Origin: Candidatus Latescibacterota bacterium
GTDB taxonomy: Bacteria; JAAXHH01
Assembly: GCA_022822725.1 (NCBI GenBank)
Contig: JAJEAN010000007.1
Coordinates: 1,060,382-1,124,381, forward strand
DNA: 64,000 bases
Direction: 5' to 3'
Shown: positions 17,538 to 26,497 of the stretch, piece by piece
Numbering within the stretch: position 1 is the stretch's first letter
Layout: each line of letters begins with the position of its first letter
Notes under the pieces: generated by a model
The model's input: only the letters and a program-made list of their open reading frames with translations
Databases searched by the model: none
What the model was told of the DNA's origin: nothing
Program-made: the position numbers and the translations under genes

Positions 17538-18584
17538 CTAGTTCGTCTGTTCGGGGAACGGCGCGCGTATGTCGTAGCGGCCGTGTATCTCCACGGGAAG
17601 CGCTCCCTCCTCTACCATCAGGTCCAGCGGATTGTCTCCCGTCTGCAGCGGCAGTTCGACCACGTCGCGAATGCGGGCCGATTCGTAGATCGCCATCATG
17701 AGTTCCATGGTGAGGCGGGCCGTATCGCCGTCGTTGCGATGTCCTTCGACGCTGCCGCCCAGCCAGGAAATGAATTCGTCGTACTGGTCGGTCTCCACCG
17801 GCGGGGGCGTGATGGTCTGCCATCCGCCGGCATGGCTGTTCAGCAAGACCAGGGTACCTTCGGGGCCGCGCTTTAGTATCCCCTCCGTCCCGTATATGAC
17901 GTCCCCCTGCAGACCGGGATCGGGCAGATCGCTCTCGTAGGTGCCCCTGATCCCGCCTTCGAAGGCGATAATGGCCGCGCAACGGTCCTCGCACCGCACA
18001 CGGCGCTCCCACCGGTCCGTCTTGCGGGTCACCTGGCCGATCACCCAGACCGGAACGGGGTCGCCCAGCATGTACATCATCTCGTCCAGTTCGTGGGTGC
18101 CCCGGTTGAGCAGGCCGTGGGCGTCCCGGCGAAGCATGGCCGTGGGCGTTCCGATCGCGCCTTCCATCACCAGGCGGCGCGCCTCCACGTTCTGAGGGGT
18201 AAACCTGCGCTGGTGGCCGATGGCGAGCTTGACGTCGTGCTGCGTACAGGATGCCAGCATGAGGTCGGCTTCGCGGAGGCTGGACGCCATCGGCTTTTCG
18301 CCCAAGATGCCCTTCGCGCCCGATTCCGCGGCTTTCACGGTGATTTCGGCGCGGACGTTCTGCCAGGTGGTGATGCTGACGATGTCACAGGCTTCTTCTT
18401 CCAGCATTTCCGCGTGATCCGTGTAGGGTTTCGCATCGAATTCGTCGGCCAGCTTTCGGGCGCTGCGCTCACTGACGTCGGCGACCGCCACCACGTCGGT
18501 CTGCGGCTTCTGCGTCCAATGCCGCGCGTGTGAACCGCCCATTCCTCCGCAGCCTATGATGCCGACCCGATATGATTCGGACAT
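17538..18584 (-). CDS. Gfo/Idh/MocA-family oxidoreductase
   Basis: A 348-residue NAD(P)-dependent dehydrogenase of the glucose-fructose oxidoreductase / inositol dehydrogenase family. The Rossmann motif VGIIGCGGMGGSHARHW is at the N-terminus and the family catalytic motif GEKPMA is at about residues 95-100. The open frame extends further, but ATG 18584 has AAGGAG five bases upstream and begins the fold. The family oxidises sugars or inositols; the substrate cannot be read from sequence. It is upstream of rsmI with a 3-bp gap and diverges from hemE. Confidence 0.9.
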   Translation of the reverse strand: MSESYRVGIIGCGGMGGSHARHWTQKPQTDVVAVADVSERSARKLADEFDAKPYTDHAEMLEEEACDIVSITTWQNVRAEITVKAAESGAKGILGEKPMASSLREADLMLASCTQHDVKLAIGHQRRFTPQNVEARRLVMEGAIGTPTAMLRRDAHGLLNRGTHELDEMMYMLGDPVPVWVIGQVTRKTDRWERRVRCEDRCAAIIAFEGGIRGTYESDLPDPGLQGDVIYGTEGILKRGPEGTLVLLNSHAGGWQTITPPPVETDQYDEFISWLGGSVEGHRNDGDTARLTMELMMAIYESARIRDVVELPLQTGDNPLDLMVEEGALPVEIHGRYDIRAPFPEQTN

Positions 18585-18725
18585 GTTAGCTCCTTGTATA
18601 CGTTTGCCTTCCTTCTGCCGCGGCCTCACTGCCCGCCGTTCCGCGCAATTTATCGCATTACCGGTGAACTCGCAACCTTTGAATAGACGGGCCGTCGGAC
18701 CGGCCTGCGCCCCATACTATATGTG

Positions 18726-18754
18726 TTGCTCCCCGTTTGCATCGGCTGTATGAT
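18726..18754 (+). promoter_or_regulatory. Candidate promoter for hemE-hemY
   Basis: TTGCTC (18726-18731), a 17-nt spacer and TATGAT (18749-18754, one mismatch from TATAAT) lie 30 nt before hemE. They are followed by a strong AGGGAGGAG ribosome site nine bases before the ATG. Confidence 0.5.
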
Positions 18755-18783
18755 AGAACAGGCAAAGGGAGGAGAGATTAGAT

Positions 18784-20289
18784 ATGGATTACAACGGCCT
18801 GCTGGTCGCGACGCTCGATGAAACGCTCGGGACCGCCATTGCCGAGTGCGGCGGAAAACCCGTCGTCGCCAGGGCGGACGACCCGGAAGGCGTGGAAGCC
18901 TTTCTGGATCGCCTGTCCAGGGAAGACATCGCCGTGTTGTTACTGACGGAACCCGGCCATGTCCGGGCGCTTTTCGAACGCGCGGCCGCAACCGGCCGGC
19001 TGGAGGTACTGCTGGATACCATCAGGCAGGTGGCCGTCGGCTCCGCTGGCCCCGCGTGCACGGACGCCTGGAGAAGCCATCATCTCTCGGTCGACTTCGA
19101 GCCCGACGGGACGGGAGGAGAATCGCTCGTGGCGGGCATGGCCCGGTTGGCCGGCTACCTGGTCAACAAGAAACGCACCGCCGTGGATGGAGGCGTAGAC
19201 ACCTCCTACTGGCAGCGAATCGACATGCGGTGGCATTTCGATAGCGATCCGTACGGTACCCGGGGGGAGTCCGCCTTTCTCAGGGCGTGCCGCCGTGAAC
19301 CGACGGAGTATACGCCTATATGGCTTCTGCGCCAGGCCGGCAGGTACCAGCGGGCCTACAGGGAGCTCAAGTCCGACCTGGATTTCCTGGACATGTGCAA
19401 GACTCCCGAACTCACCGCCGAGATTACCTTGATGGCCGTGGAACGCCTCGGCGTGGACGCCGCCATCCTCTTCGCGGACATCCTGCCCCTGCTGCAGCCG
19501 ATGGGACTTCACCTGGAGTACGTCGCCGGCCAGGGACCGGTCATCGGCAATCCGATTCGTTCGGCCGGGGCCGTGGATCAACTGGAAGAAGCGGGACCGG
19601 AGTCGCAGCACTTCGTCTACGAGGCCATCCGCCTGGCCCTGCCCGCGCTGCCGCCCCATATTCCGCTCATCGGCTTTTCAGGCGCCCCGTTCACACTGGC
19701 CGCCTATGCCATCGAGGGACGGAGTTCGAAGGACTTCAGGCATCTGAAGACGTTCATGTATTCCGATCCTGGGGCCTGGCACGCCTTCATGGAGAAGCTG
19801 GCCCGGGCCGTTACGGCCTACCTCAACGAACAAATCGAAGCAGGCGTCCATGCCGTGCAACTCTTCGACAGCTGGGTCGGCTGCCTGTCGCCCGACGATT
19901 ACCGGACCTACGTCCTGCCCCACACCGGGTACGTGTTTTCGCATCTGACCCCCGGTGTCCCCAAGATCCATTTCGGGGTCGCCACCGGCGCCCTGCTTGG
20001 CCTGATGCGTGAAACGGGCGGGGACGTCATCGGCCTGGACTGGCGCGTGGACCTGGCCGACGCGTGGCAGGGGCTTGAACACGACGTGGCCGTGCAGGGG
20101 AACCTCGACCCCCTGATCCTCTTCGCCTCGCCCGATGTGATCCGCGAACGCGCGGCGGCCGTCCTGCACAAGGCCGCGGGGCGGCCCGGACACATCTTCA
20201 ACCTCGGTCACGGTATACTGCCCGGTACGCCGGAAGACCACGTCATCGCCCTGGTGGACGCCGTGCACGAACTGGGCAGCGATCGATGA
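18784..20289 (+). CDS. hemE: HemD-like half domain fused to uroporphyrinogen decarboxylase HemE
   Basis: Residues about 163-500 are a complete HemE, which converts uroporphyrinogen III to coproporphyrinogen III: FLRACRREPTEYTPIWLLRQAGRYQRAYREL with the substrate-binding Arg residues, FADILPLLQPMGL, and FSGAPFTLAAYAIEG. The first 130 or so residues are extra. NGLLVATLDETLGTAIAECGGKPVVA, DIAVLLLTEPGHVRALF and QVAVGSAGPACTDAWRSHHLSVDFEP follow the order of conserved segments in one half of uroporphyrinogen-III synthase (HemD). The start is well set by AGGGAGGAG. The extension is therefore real coding sequence, but half a HemD may not be active. It overlaps hemY by 4 bp (ATGA). Confidence 0.9.
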   Translation: MDYNGLLVATLDETLGTAIAECGGKPVVARADDPEGVEAFLDRLSREDIAVLLLTEPGHVRALFERAAATGRLEVLLDTIRQVAVGSAGPACTDAWRSHHLSVDFEPDGTGGESLVAGMARLAGYLVNKKRTAVDGGVDTSYWQRIDMRWHFDSDPYGTRGESAFLRACRREPTEYTPIWLLRQAGRYQRAYRELKSDLDFLDMCKTPELTAEITLMAVERLGVDAAILFADILPLLQPMGLHLEYVAGQGPVIGNPIRSAGAVDQLEEAGPESQHFVYEAIRLALPALPPHIPLIGFSGAPFTLAAYAIEGRSSKDFRHLKTFMYSDPGAWHAFMEKLARAVTAYLNEQIEAGVHAVQLFDSWVGCLSPDDYRTYVLPHTGYVFSHLTPGVPKIHFGVATGALLGLMRETGGDVIGLDWRVDLADAWQGLEHDVAVQGNLDPLILFASPDVIRERAAAVLHKAAGRPGHIFNLGHGILPGTPEDHVIALVDAVHELGSDR

Positions 20290-21773
20290 AGGTCGTCGTG
20301 GTCGGCGGGGGCATCGCGGGATTGAGCGCGGCTTACCGGCTGATGGAAACGAAGCGTCCCGGCCTGGACGTGACGCTGCTCGAGGGATCGGATCGATTCG
20401 GCGGTACGATACGCACCATCGAGCTTGGCGGATGCCTGGTCGAGTTGGGACCGGATGCCTTTCTGTCCACCAAGCCCTGGCTATTTGATCTCGCCCGACG
20501 CCTGGGTGTGGCGGACCGGATCATCCCCACCGCGAGCGCCCATCGCGGTGCCCACGTGGTCCATCGCGGCAGACTCCATCCGCTGCCCGACGGGTTCCTG
20601 ATGATGGCGCCCACCCGCTTCGGCCCCATGGTAACCACATCCCTTTTTTCGTGGCCGGGCAAGGTCCGTTGCGCGCTGGACCTGGTACTGCCGCGCGGCC
20701 CGGCAAACGACGATGAGAGCCTGGGGGCCTTCGTGCGCAGGCGGTTCGGCGGCGAGGTGCTGGAACGCGTCGTACAACCCCTCATCGGAGGGATCTACGC
20801 GGGAGATCCGGACACCCTTAGTCTGAAGGCTACGATCCCGCGTTTCCTCGAGATGGAAAAGCGTTACCGCAGCGTCATCAGGGCCATGGTCGCACAGCGT
20901 CGCGCGGCCGCGAAAAAACAGGAGGGTGCGGCCGAGAAGCACCGGGAAGGTGAACCCGCGAAGCACCAGGAGAACGCGTCCACGGGTACCACGGGCACCA
21001 CGGGCACCACGGGCAGCGGCGCGCGGTACGGCGCACTGAACTCCTTCGACCGGGGCATGGAAACCATCGTGGAGGCATTGTTGCAGCACCTTCCTTCCGA
21101 CGCTGTGCACAGCCGTTCCGAAGTGACCAGCCTGACCCGTGAAGGGATCCGCTGGCGGCTGAGCTGCGATGACGGGCGGCAATTCGAGGCGGACGCGGTC
21201 ATACTCGCCCTGCCTTCTCGAAAGGCCGCGGCGCTGCTTCACGGTACCGCCGCGGACCTCGCCAGCGAACTGTCGGCCATTCCCCATGCATCGTCGGCCA
21301 TCCTGAACCTCGTGTACCGTCGATCGGACGTGCCGCATCCCTTGGACTGCTTCGGATTCGTGGTGCCTGCCGTAGAGGAACGAAAGATCATCGCTTGCAC
21401 CTTCAGCAGCGTCAAGTTTCCGAATCGCGCGCCTGAGGGCCGTGTCCTGTTGCGTGCGTTTTTCGGCGGGTCCCTTCAGCGGGAATTGCTGGAGGAGAGC
21501 GACGACGCGCTGCAGCAGATGGCAGGCGAAGAGTTGCGGGACCTTATGGGCATCGAAGCCGCTCCCCTTGACTCCGCGCTTGCCCGGTACCCGGACGCCA
21601 TGCCCCAGTACCTGGTCGGACATGTCGATCGCATGGAGCGGATCGATTCGCTGCTGGAACGTCACCCGGGGCTGGCGTTGGCAGGCAATGCCTATGTTGG
21701 CGTGGGCCTGCCCGATTGCGTGCATTCGGGCGAACTGGCGGCGGACCGGATTCTCACCGGACCAGCCTTCTGA
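20286..21773 (+). CDS. hemY: Protoporphyrinogen/coproporphyrinogen oxidase, HemY type
   Basis: FAD-dependent oxidase making protoporphyrin IX (or coproporphyrin III). The FAD-binding VVVVGGGIAGLSAAYRL is at the N-terminus, followed by GGTIRTIELGGCLVELGPDAFL. The C-terminal flavin-contacting segment LALAGNAYVGVGLPDCVHSG closes the fold. An insertion around residues 200-245 is rich in Lys, Glu, Thr and Gly and contains a 9-bp tandem repeat; HemY proteins normally have a shorter, ordered linker there. It is translationally coupled to hemE, and its 3' end overlaps the opposing aminotransferase gene by 20 bp. Confidence 0.92.
   Translation: MKVVVVGGGIAGLSAAYRLMETKRPGLDVTLLEGSDRFGGTIRTIELGGCLVELGPDAFLSTKPWLFDLARRLGVADRIIPTASAHRGAHVVHRGRLHPLPDGFLMMAPTRFGPMVTTSLFSWPGKVRCALDLVLPRGPANDDESLGAFVRRRFGGEVLERVVQPLIGGIYAGDPDTLSLKATIPRFLEMEKRYRSVIRAMVAQRRAAAKKQEGAAEKHREGEPAKHQENASTGTTGTTGTTGSGARYGALNSFDRGMETIVEALLQHLPSDAVHSRSEVTSLTREGIRWRLSCDDGRQFEADAVILALPSRKAAALLHGTAADLASELSAIPHASSAILNLVYRRSDVPHPLDCFGFVVPAVEERKIIACTFSSVKFPNRAPEGRVLLRAFFGGSLQRELLEESDDALQQMAGEELRDLMGIEAAPLDSALARYPDAMPQYLVGHVDRMERIDSLLERHPGLALAGNAYVGVGLPDCVHSGELAADRILTGPAF
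20982..21017 (+). repeat. In-frame 9-bp tandem repeat in hemY
   Basis: Four 9-bp units (acgggtacc, acgggcacc twice, acgggcagc) encode Thr-Gly-Thr triplets inside a low-complexity insert of hemY. Confidence 0.9.
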
Positions 21774-23091
21774 ACGGTTCCTTCTTCGGGTCGCATGCCA
21801 TCAGGTCCGTCAGGTTGCCGCGGTCCAGGCCGGACTTGATGAGCCCGAAGACTTCTGCCGCCGCCTCGCCCAGTTGCCGGACGTCTTCCTCCGTATGCGC
21901 CATGGTCACGCGGAAAGAGGTGGCGGTGAAAACGCCGCGGCGGGACATCTCCTGGACGAAAAGCGTTGAGACGATGGGCGTGAGTTCCGGATCGGGCAGA
22001 TCAAAGGAGAGACCGGGATTGTAGGAAAGGCCCACGCAGGCGCCGGGCAGTCCCGCACTCGCGAGGGCATCGTTGATCGTCTTCCTGACCAGCTCGCCCA
22101 TGGCATCGAAGAAGGGTACGGAGTCGCGTCGCTTCAGTTCACGTATCGTGGTGAGCGCGGCGGCCAGGCCCACGTTGTCGCTCCAGTAAGAACTGGAAAC
22201 GAACATCGAAGCGGCGGGTGCCATGGCTTCGCGGGACCCCACGACGGCGCCCATGGCATATCCGTTCGACATGGCCTTGGCCAGAGTGGTCAGGTCGGGC
22301 GTCACCCCGGTATACTCCTGGAACCCCCCGATGCGGAAACGCCAGCCGCAGGACACCTCGTCGAACACGAGCAGCGCACCGTGGTCGTGGGCCAACGATT
22401 TCACGGCTTCCAGGTAGCCCGGAGGCGGCAGTTCGGACCGTGCGGGCTCCATCATGACTGCTGCGACCTGTCCGTCATGCCGCTTGAGCAGGTCCGAGAG
22501 CATTTCGAGGTCCCCGTAGGCGAAGGGGATGGCCGTGCCTGCGAGGACGCGCGGCACACCGATCGGCTCGATGCCGGCGAAGGGGTACTCGCCGCTCTCC
22601 GGATCGACGAGATAGTTGGCGGACTGGTACCAGTCGTGCCAGCCATGGTAACCGCAGAAGAGGATGATGTCCCTGCCGGTGGTTCCCCGTGCGATCCGGG
22701 CGGCCAGAGCGCAGGTCTCTCCCCCGGCCTTTGCGTAACGCACCATTTCGGCGCTGGGGATGGTATCGACGAGTTCCTCGGCCAGTTCGATTTCCAGCGG
22801 TCCGTTCAGCGTGTAGATACTGCCCCGGTCGATCTGTTCCTTTACCGCACCGTCAACGACGTCGTTGGCGTGACCCAGGATGATGGCGCTGACCGCGTTC
22901 ATCATGTCCAGGTACTCGTTTCCGTCCACGTCCACGAAACGGGCGCCCTTGGCGCTCTGGGCGTAGACGGGGCTGACGCCGCTGGCGAACTGGCTCGCCC
23001 GCCGGCTGATCAACTGCGTCCAGCCGGGGATCAGTTCCCCGGCGCGTTGATACATCTTCATCGACCTTTCAACCGAACGGTTGACGGTCAT
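21754..23091 (-). CDS. Class III aminotransferase, glutamate-1-semialdehyde aminomutase-like
   Basis: A 445-residue PLP enzyme of aminotransferase class III. AKGARFVDVDGNEYLDMMNA, FCGYHGWHDW, LLVFDEVSCGWRF (PLP Asp) and TTLAKAMSNGYAMGAVVG (Schiff-base Lys) follow the family order. Similarity is to the HemL/aminomutase subgroup. It lies in a PhyH/peptidase operon and not with the haem genes, and the organism's true HemL may be elsewhere, so another amino-keto substrate is plausible. ATG 23091 is chosen for the AAAGGAA site upstream. It is last in a four-gene minus-strand run. Confidence 0.85.
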   Translation of the reverse strand: MTVNRSVERSMKMYQRAGELIPGWTQLISRRASQFASGVSPVYAQSAKGARFVDVDGNEYLDMMNAVSAIILGHANDVVDGAVKEQIDRGSIYTLNGPLEIELAEELVDTIPSAEMVRYAKAGGETCALAARIARGTTGRDIILFCGYHGWHDWYQSANYLVDPESGEYPFAGIEPIGVPRVLAGTAIPFAYGDLEMLSDLLKRHDGQVAAVMMEPARSELPPPGYLEAVKSLAHDHGALLVFDEVSCGWRFRIGGFQEYTGVTPDLTTLAKAMSNGYAMGAVVGSREAMAPAASMFVSSSYWSDNVGLAAALTTIRELKRRDSVPFFDAMGELVRKTINDALASAGLPGACVGLSYNPGLSFDLPDPELTPIVSTLFVQEMSRRGVFTATSFRVTMAHTEEDVRQLGEAAAEVFGLIKSGLDRGNLTDLMACDPKKEPFRRLVR

Positions 23092-23147
23092 GTCGTCATT
23101 CCTTTCTATTGCGCGGTATCTTGTCGCGCCGGAACAGCCGTGCCGGA

Positions 23148-23975
23148 TCAGTCGCGCGGCCTGTGCCACGGCTTGAACAGGGCGCGCCGGTCGTCGTCCC
23201 AGCGGGTGAAGGTGGATTCGGTTACATAGGGCAGTTCATCCATGGTCGCCTGGTTCTGCGACAGCATCCAGTAGGGCCCGTAGCCCACGTGGATGGTCTT
23301 TCGCACCTGGTCGGAACGGTTGGTAACGCCGCCGTGACGCAGGTTTTCAGTGAACAGGATGGCGTCGCCGGCCTTGACCTCCAGCGCGACCATGCCGGGT
23401 TCCTCGTCCGGGTCGCCGCCATAGGGGCAGGGCAGGTTCGTCTTGTGGGTTCCGGGGACGACGCTGAAGGCGCCCTGGTCCCGGGATACATCGTGTATGA
23501 AGTAGATCATGCGCACCATCATGCAGTCGATTCCATTGGCGTTGAAACCATACCGGTACTTCTGATTCTCGGGCCGCATGCCGCCGTGGGAGCCCGACTG
23601 GTTGCCGCGGTATCGAATCCGAATCTCCGAGTTGTTTATCGTGGCCCTGCCCTGGACGATCCCGCCGATGTAATCCATGGTCCGCGCGTCGTTCACCAGC
23701 ACGTCGAACCGCTCGTCGGCGTTCCAGAAGTCCTCGATGATGACCGTTCTGCCTTCGGCGTTCGACCCGTCGACGTGGTATCCCAGGTCGGGGTTCCGGT
23801 GGTAGTCCGGCCCCCAGGGGCTGACCTTGCGGGGCGGTTCTTCCAGGTGCTGCAACGCGTGCGCTTCCAGTTCGTCCACGGCCGCGGCAAGGGAGGACAC
23901 CGTTTCGGAATCCAGCATATTGTCGATTACGATATAGCCCTGGCGGTCGAATTCATAACGTTCGGTGTCGTTCAT
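23148..23975 (-). CDS. PhyH-family dioxygenase with H-x-G in place of H-x-D
   Basis: This 275-residue protein has the double-stranded beta-helix fold of phytanoyl-CoA dioxygenases, Fe(II)/2-oxoglutarate oxygenases. QGAFSVVPGTHKTN, VKAGDAILFTENLRHGG and TNRSDQVRKTIHVGY (distal His and 2-oxoglutarate-binding Arg) are typical. Where canonical members have His-x-Asp, this one reads SHGGMRP. The iron-binding carboxylate therefore seems absent, as in non-haem iron halogenases such as SyrB2; the site could also be degenerate. A GAGGAG site lies six bases before the ATG. It lies 9 nt after the PstS-like gene. Confidence 0.85.
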   Translation of the reverse strand: MNDTERYEFDRQGYIVIDNMLDSETVSSLAAAVDELEAHALQHLEEPPRKVSPWGPDYHRNPDLGYHVDGSNAEGRTVIIEDFWNADERFDVLVNDARTMDYIGGIVQGRATINNSEIRIRYRGNQSGSHGGMRPENQKYRYGFNANGIDCMMVRMIYFIHDVSRDQGAFSVVPGTHKTNLPCPYGGDPDEEPGMVALEVKAGDAILFTENLRHGGVTNRSDQVRKTIHVGYGPYWMLSQNQATMDELPYVTESTFTRWDDDRRALFKPWHRPRD

Positions 23976-23984
23976 TCAGGCTCC

Positions 23985-24818
23985 TCACCTGTCCGTTTCC
24001 CAAAGTGGGACATATCCAGCCCGTTCCACGACGGCCTGCCCCTCGTCACTGAGTATCCAGTCTACGAAGGACTTTATTGCGCCACGCGGCGAATGGGCAA
24101 TGTAAAAATACAGGTACCTGACCAGCGGATAGGTGCCGTCCCGCACAGTGGCCGCCGTCGGGTATATACCGTCGATCCTGCAGGGCAACGTGTCGCCTTC
24201 AAGGTCAATGCCGCCGTATCCGATCGCGTTCGGATTCCGCACCACGGTCTCGACCACCGCCCTGGACGTGGGCACGATCCTGGCGTTTGCACTGAAGACG
24301 GACTGCTGCAGCACGTTCTGGTCGAAATACACGCGCGTGCCTGAGTTCGGAGGACGGTTGACCACGAGGACAGGCGCTTCCCTTCCCCCGACCTGCCGCC
24401 AGTTTTCTATTTTCCCCGAGAAAATGGCCTGCACCTGTTCGATGGAGAGATCACGGACGGGGTTGTCCCGATGGACGTAGATACCCAGGGCGTCCCGCGC
24501 AGTCAGAATGCTCATGCCCAGCGAACCGCGTCTCTCCAGCAGCCGCTTGACTTCATCGGGGAGCATGGTCCGCGAGGCCGCGCCGATATCGGTCTTCCCC
24601 GCGATCAACATCTCGATGCCGTACCGGCTGCTTCCGCTTTCGGTTTCGATGAACACCCCGGGGTGGGTGTTCATGTATGCGACCGCCCACTGCTGCACCA
24701 GCCGGTTCATCGTGGTCGAACCGGTGATTTTGAATCGTTCGGGTCCATCGGTCACGGGCGTCGGGGGCGTCCCGCACGCCAACAGCACCAGACAGACTGT
24801 CGCAATGAGACGCATCAT
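23985..24818 (-). CDS. PstS-like phosphate-binding lipoprotein, orphan
   Basis: A 277-residue periplasmic phosphate-binding protein of the PstS/PBP-like family. The signal peptide ends in a lipobox, LLA-C15, so mature protein is probably lipid-anchored. Phosphate-binding loops are ITGSTTMNRLVQQW, ESGSSRYGIEML and PPNSGTRVYF. ATG 24818 begins the signal peptide; the longer open frame upstream overlaps the M28 gene and is spurious. There are no pstC, pstA or pstB genes nearby. It sits 20 nt after the M28 peptidase and 9 nt before PhyH, so it looks like a cotranscribed binding or sensing protein. Confidence 0.88.
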   Translation of the reverse strand: MMRLIATVCLVLLACGTPPTPVTDGPERFKITGSTTMNRLVQQWAVAYMNTHPGVFIETESGSSRYGIEMLIAGKTDIGAASRTMLPDEVKRLLERRGSLGMSILTARDALGIYVHRDNPVRDLSIEQVQAIFSGKIENWRQVGGREAPVLVVNRPPNSGTRVYFDQNVLQQSVFSANARIVPTSRAVVETVVRNPNAIGYGGIDLEGDTLPCRIDGIYPTAATVRDGTYPLVRYLYFYIAHSPRGAIKSFVDWILSDEGQAVVERAGYVPLWETDR

Positions 24819-24838
24819 GGTCGTTACCCAGATGAAGA

Positions 24839-26497
24839 CTAACGGCTTTCGACGATAGTGCGCAGGCGCTCCATGCTGTACCGGGACTGCGAAATCCACT
24901 GCGGCGGCCTGTAGGTATCCGCCAGGGCGCCGACATAGGCCAGTAATACCTGGACATGCTGCCGCACCGCGGCGCGATTGATCGGCTGGTCGAGATCGTC
25001 GAAAGGCGTATGGTACCGCGACCGTCCCCAGCTGACGAATACCTCTATGCCCACCTCGCTCGACAGGTTCCTGAACTGAATCCCCTCCATCAGGAGAATG
25101 CTGGGAATGCCCCCCTGGGCAAAGGCGATCTGGTCCGAAAGGGCAAAGGGATCCAGGCCCTGAAACACCATGGGAATCTGGGATACCGTCAAATCCAGCT
25201 CGGCGGCTACCGCGTCCAGCGACTCGCCCAACGTGGACAGGTTGGCACCGACGCCGATGATGTCGTTGAAGGTATCGACGATGGCAAGTCCATCCACGTT
25301 GACCGCCGCGATCGTCCGGTAGAGCGGGACGACCGGGTGGTCCAGGTAGTAGCGGCTGCCCAGTAATCCCTTCTCTTCTCCCGTAACGAAAAGAAAGACC
25401 AGCGATCTCCTCGGCGGCTCGGGCATGGCCGCGAACCCGCGTGCAATCTCCAGCACGCCGGCGCATCCCAGCGCATTGTCCGTCACGCCGTTGTAAACGG
25501 AATCGGCCCGTACGGGAGGTCCCACGCCAAGGTGGTCGTAGTGGGCCGAGACGATCACGTATTCGTCACGAAGCACGGGATCGCTACCTGGCAGCACGCC
25601 GATGACGTTGGACGAAAAGAACTCGCGCTCGCGGAATCGGCCGACAAATCGTATCTGCGCTTCGAGCGGGAAACTGCGCATTTCATAATTCAGGTCCATT
25701 TCGTACACGTCTCCCAGGCTGTAGGCGGCGCCTTCAAAAAACAATGCGGCCCGGGCCGGGTTCACCAGCATCGTCATGTTCGAGGGTTCGACGTATAGGA
25801 GCGTAACGTGCTCGAAGGCGAAGATGTCCCGCCATTCGCGCCAGGTACGGCCGCCGTGTTCCCGGTAGGAAGGGATCATGATACTGCCCGCCGCGCCCCT
25901 GGCCAGGGCGAGGCGCTGTTTCATACCGGGCAGGGAATGAACGGTGGGTTGCACACCCTCGAAATAGTCCGTTTCCTCAGAGTATGGCTCTCCCGACAGA
26001 AAAACCACGACCGCCCCTTCCACGTGGACGTCCTGGTAATCGTCGTAGTCATACTCCGGCGCTACGATGCCGTAGCCGACAAAGACAAGGGGCGCCGGCT
26101 GGGGAACAATGGTGTTGTCCCCGGTGTCGTAAAGAAGGTAATCGTCGAAAAGGTCGAGTTCATATATCGTGTCCGCCACACTGACCTGGAACAGGCATCC
26201 CGGAAGCGCGAGGCTGCCGTGAAGCGGCATGCGCTGCAAATACGTCTCATCCTTCGCGCCGGGCCGGAGTTTCAGTCGCCGAAGCTGCTCCGCCAGATAG
26301 TGCGCCGCGGAATCGGCCCCCGCGGTCCCCACGGCCCTGCCCATCAGCCGGTCACTGCCCAGGTACTCCGTGTGGGACCATATCCGCTCGATGGATACCT
26401 CTTCCATCGCAGTCCGTACCAGGGGCGACACGGCCTGCTGCGCAAAGCAGGGCATGGCGAGGAGCATTGGCAGCAGCATCAGTACAAAACGCGGCAT
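24839..26497 (-). CDS. Secreted M28-family zinc aminopeptidase
   Basis: A 552-residue exported metallopeptidase with signal peptide MPRFVLMLLPMLLAMPCFAQ. The M28 zinc site is complete: VSAHYDHLG (His and Asp), NALGCAGVLE region Asp, TGEEKGLLGS (catalytic Glu pair), NVDG (Asp) and RYHTPFDDL (His). A PA-like insert (about residues 100-215) precedes the catalytic domain, as in many bacterial M28 peptidases. It probably trims peptides in the periplasm. It is the first gene of the M28-PstS-PhyH-aminotransferase run. Confidence 0.9.
   Translation of the reverse strand: MPRFVLMLLPMLLAMPCFAQQAVSPLVRTAMEEVSIERIWSHTEYLGSDRLMGRAVGTAGADSAAHYLAEQLRRLKLRPGAKDETYLQRMPLHGSLALPGCLFQVSVADTIYELDLFDDYLLYDTGDNTIVPQPAPLVFVGYGIVAPEYDYDDYQDVHVEGAVVVFLSGEPYSEETDYFEGVQPTVHSLPGMKQRLALARGAAGSIMIPSYREHGGRTWREWRDIFAFEHVTLLYVEPSNMTMLVNPARAALFFEGAAYSLGDVYEMDLNYEMRSFPLEAQIRFVGRFREREFFSSNVIGVLPGSDPVLRDEYVIVSAHYDHLGVGPPVRADSVYNGVTDNALGCAGVLEIARGFAAMPEPPRRSLVFLFVTGEEKGLLGSRYYLDHPVVPLYRTIAAVNVDGLAIVDTFNDIIGVGANLSTLGESLDAVAAELDLTVSQIPMVFQGLDPFALSDQIAFAQGGIPSILLMEGIQFRNLSSEVGIEVFVSWGRSRYHTPFDDLDQPINRAAVRQHVQVLLAYVGALADTYRPPQWISQSRYSMERLRTIVESR

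Noticed and set aside
21754-21773. Frameshift suspected where hemY and the aminotransferase overlap
   Set aside because: Both proteins reach their expected C-termini; a 20-bp convergent overlap is acceptable.
24819-25466. N-terminal extension of the PstS-like frame
   Set aside because: It overlaps the M28 gene, and the lipoprotein signal peptide begins at 24818.
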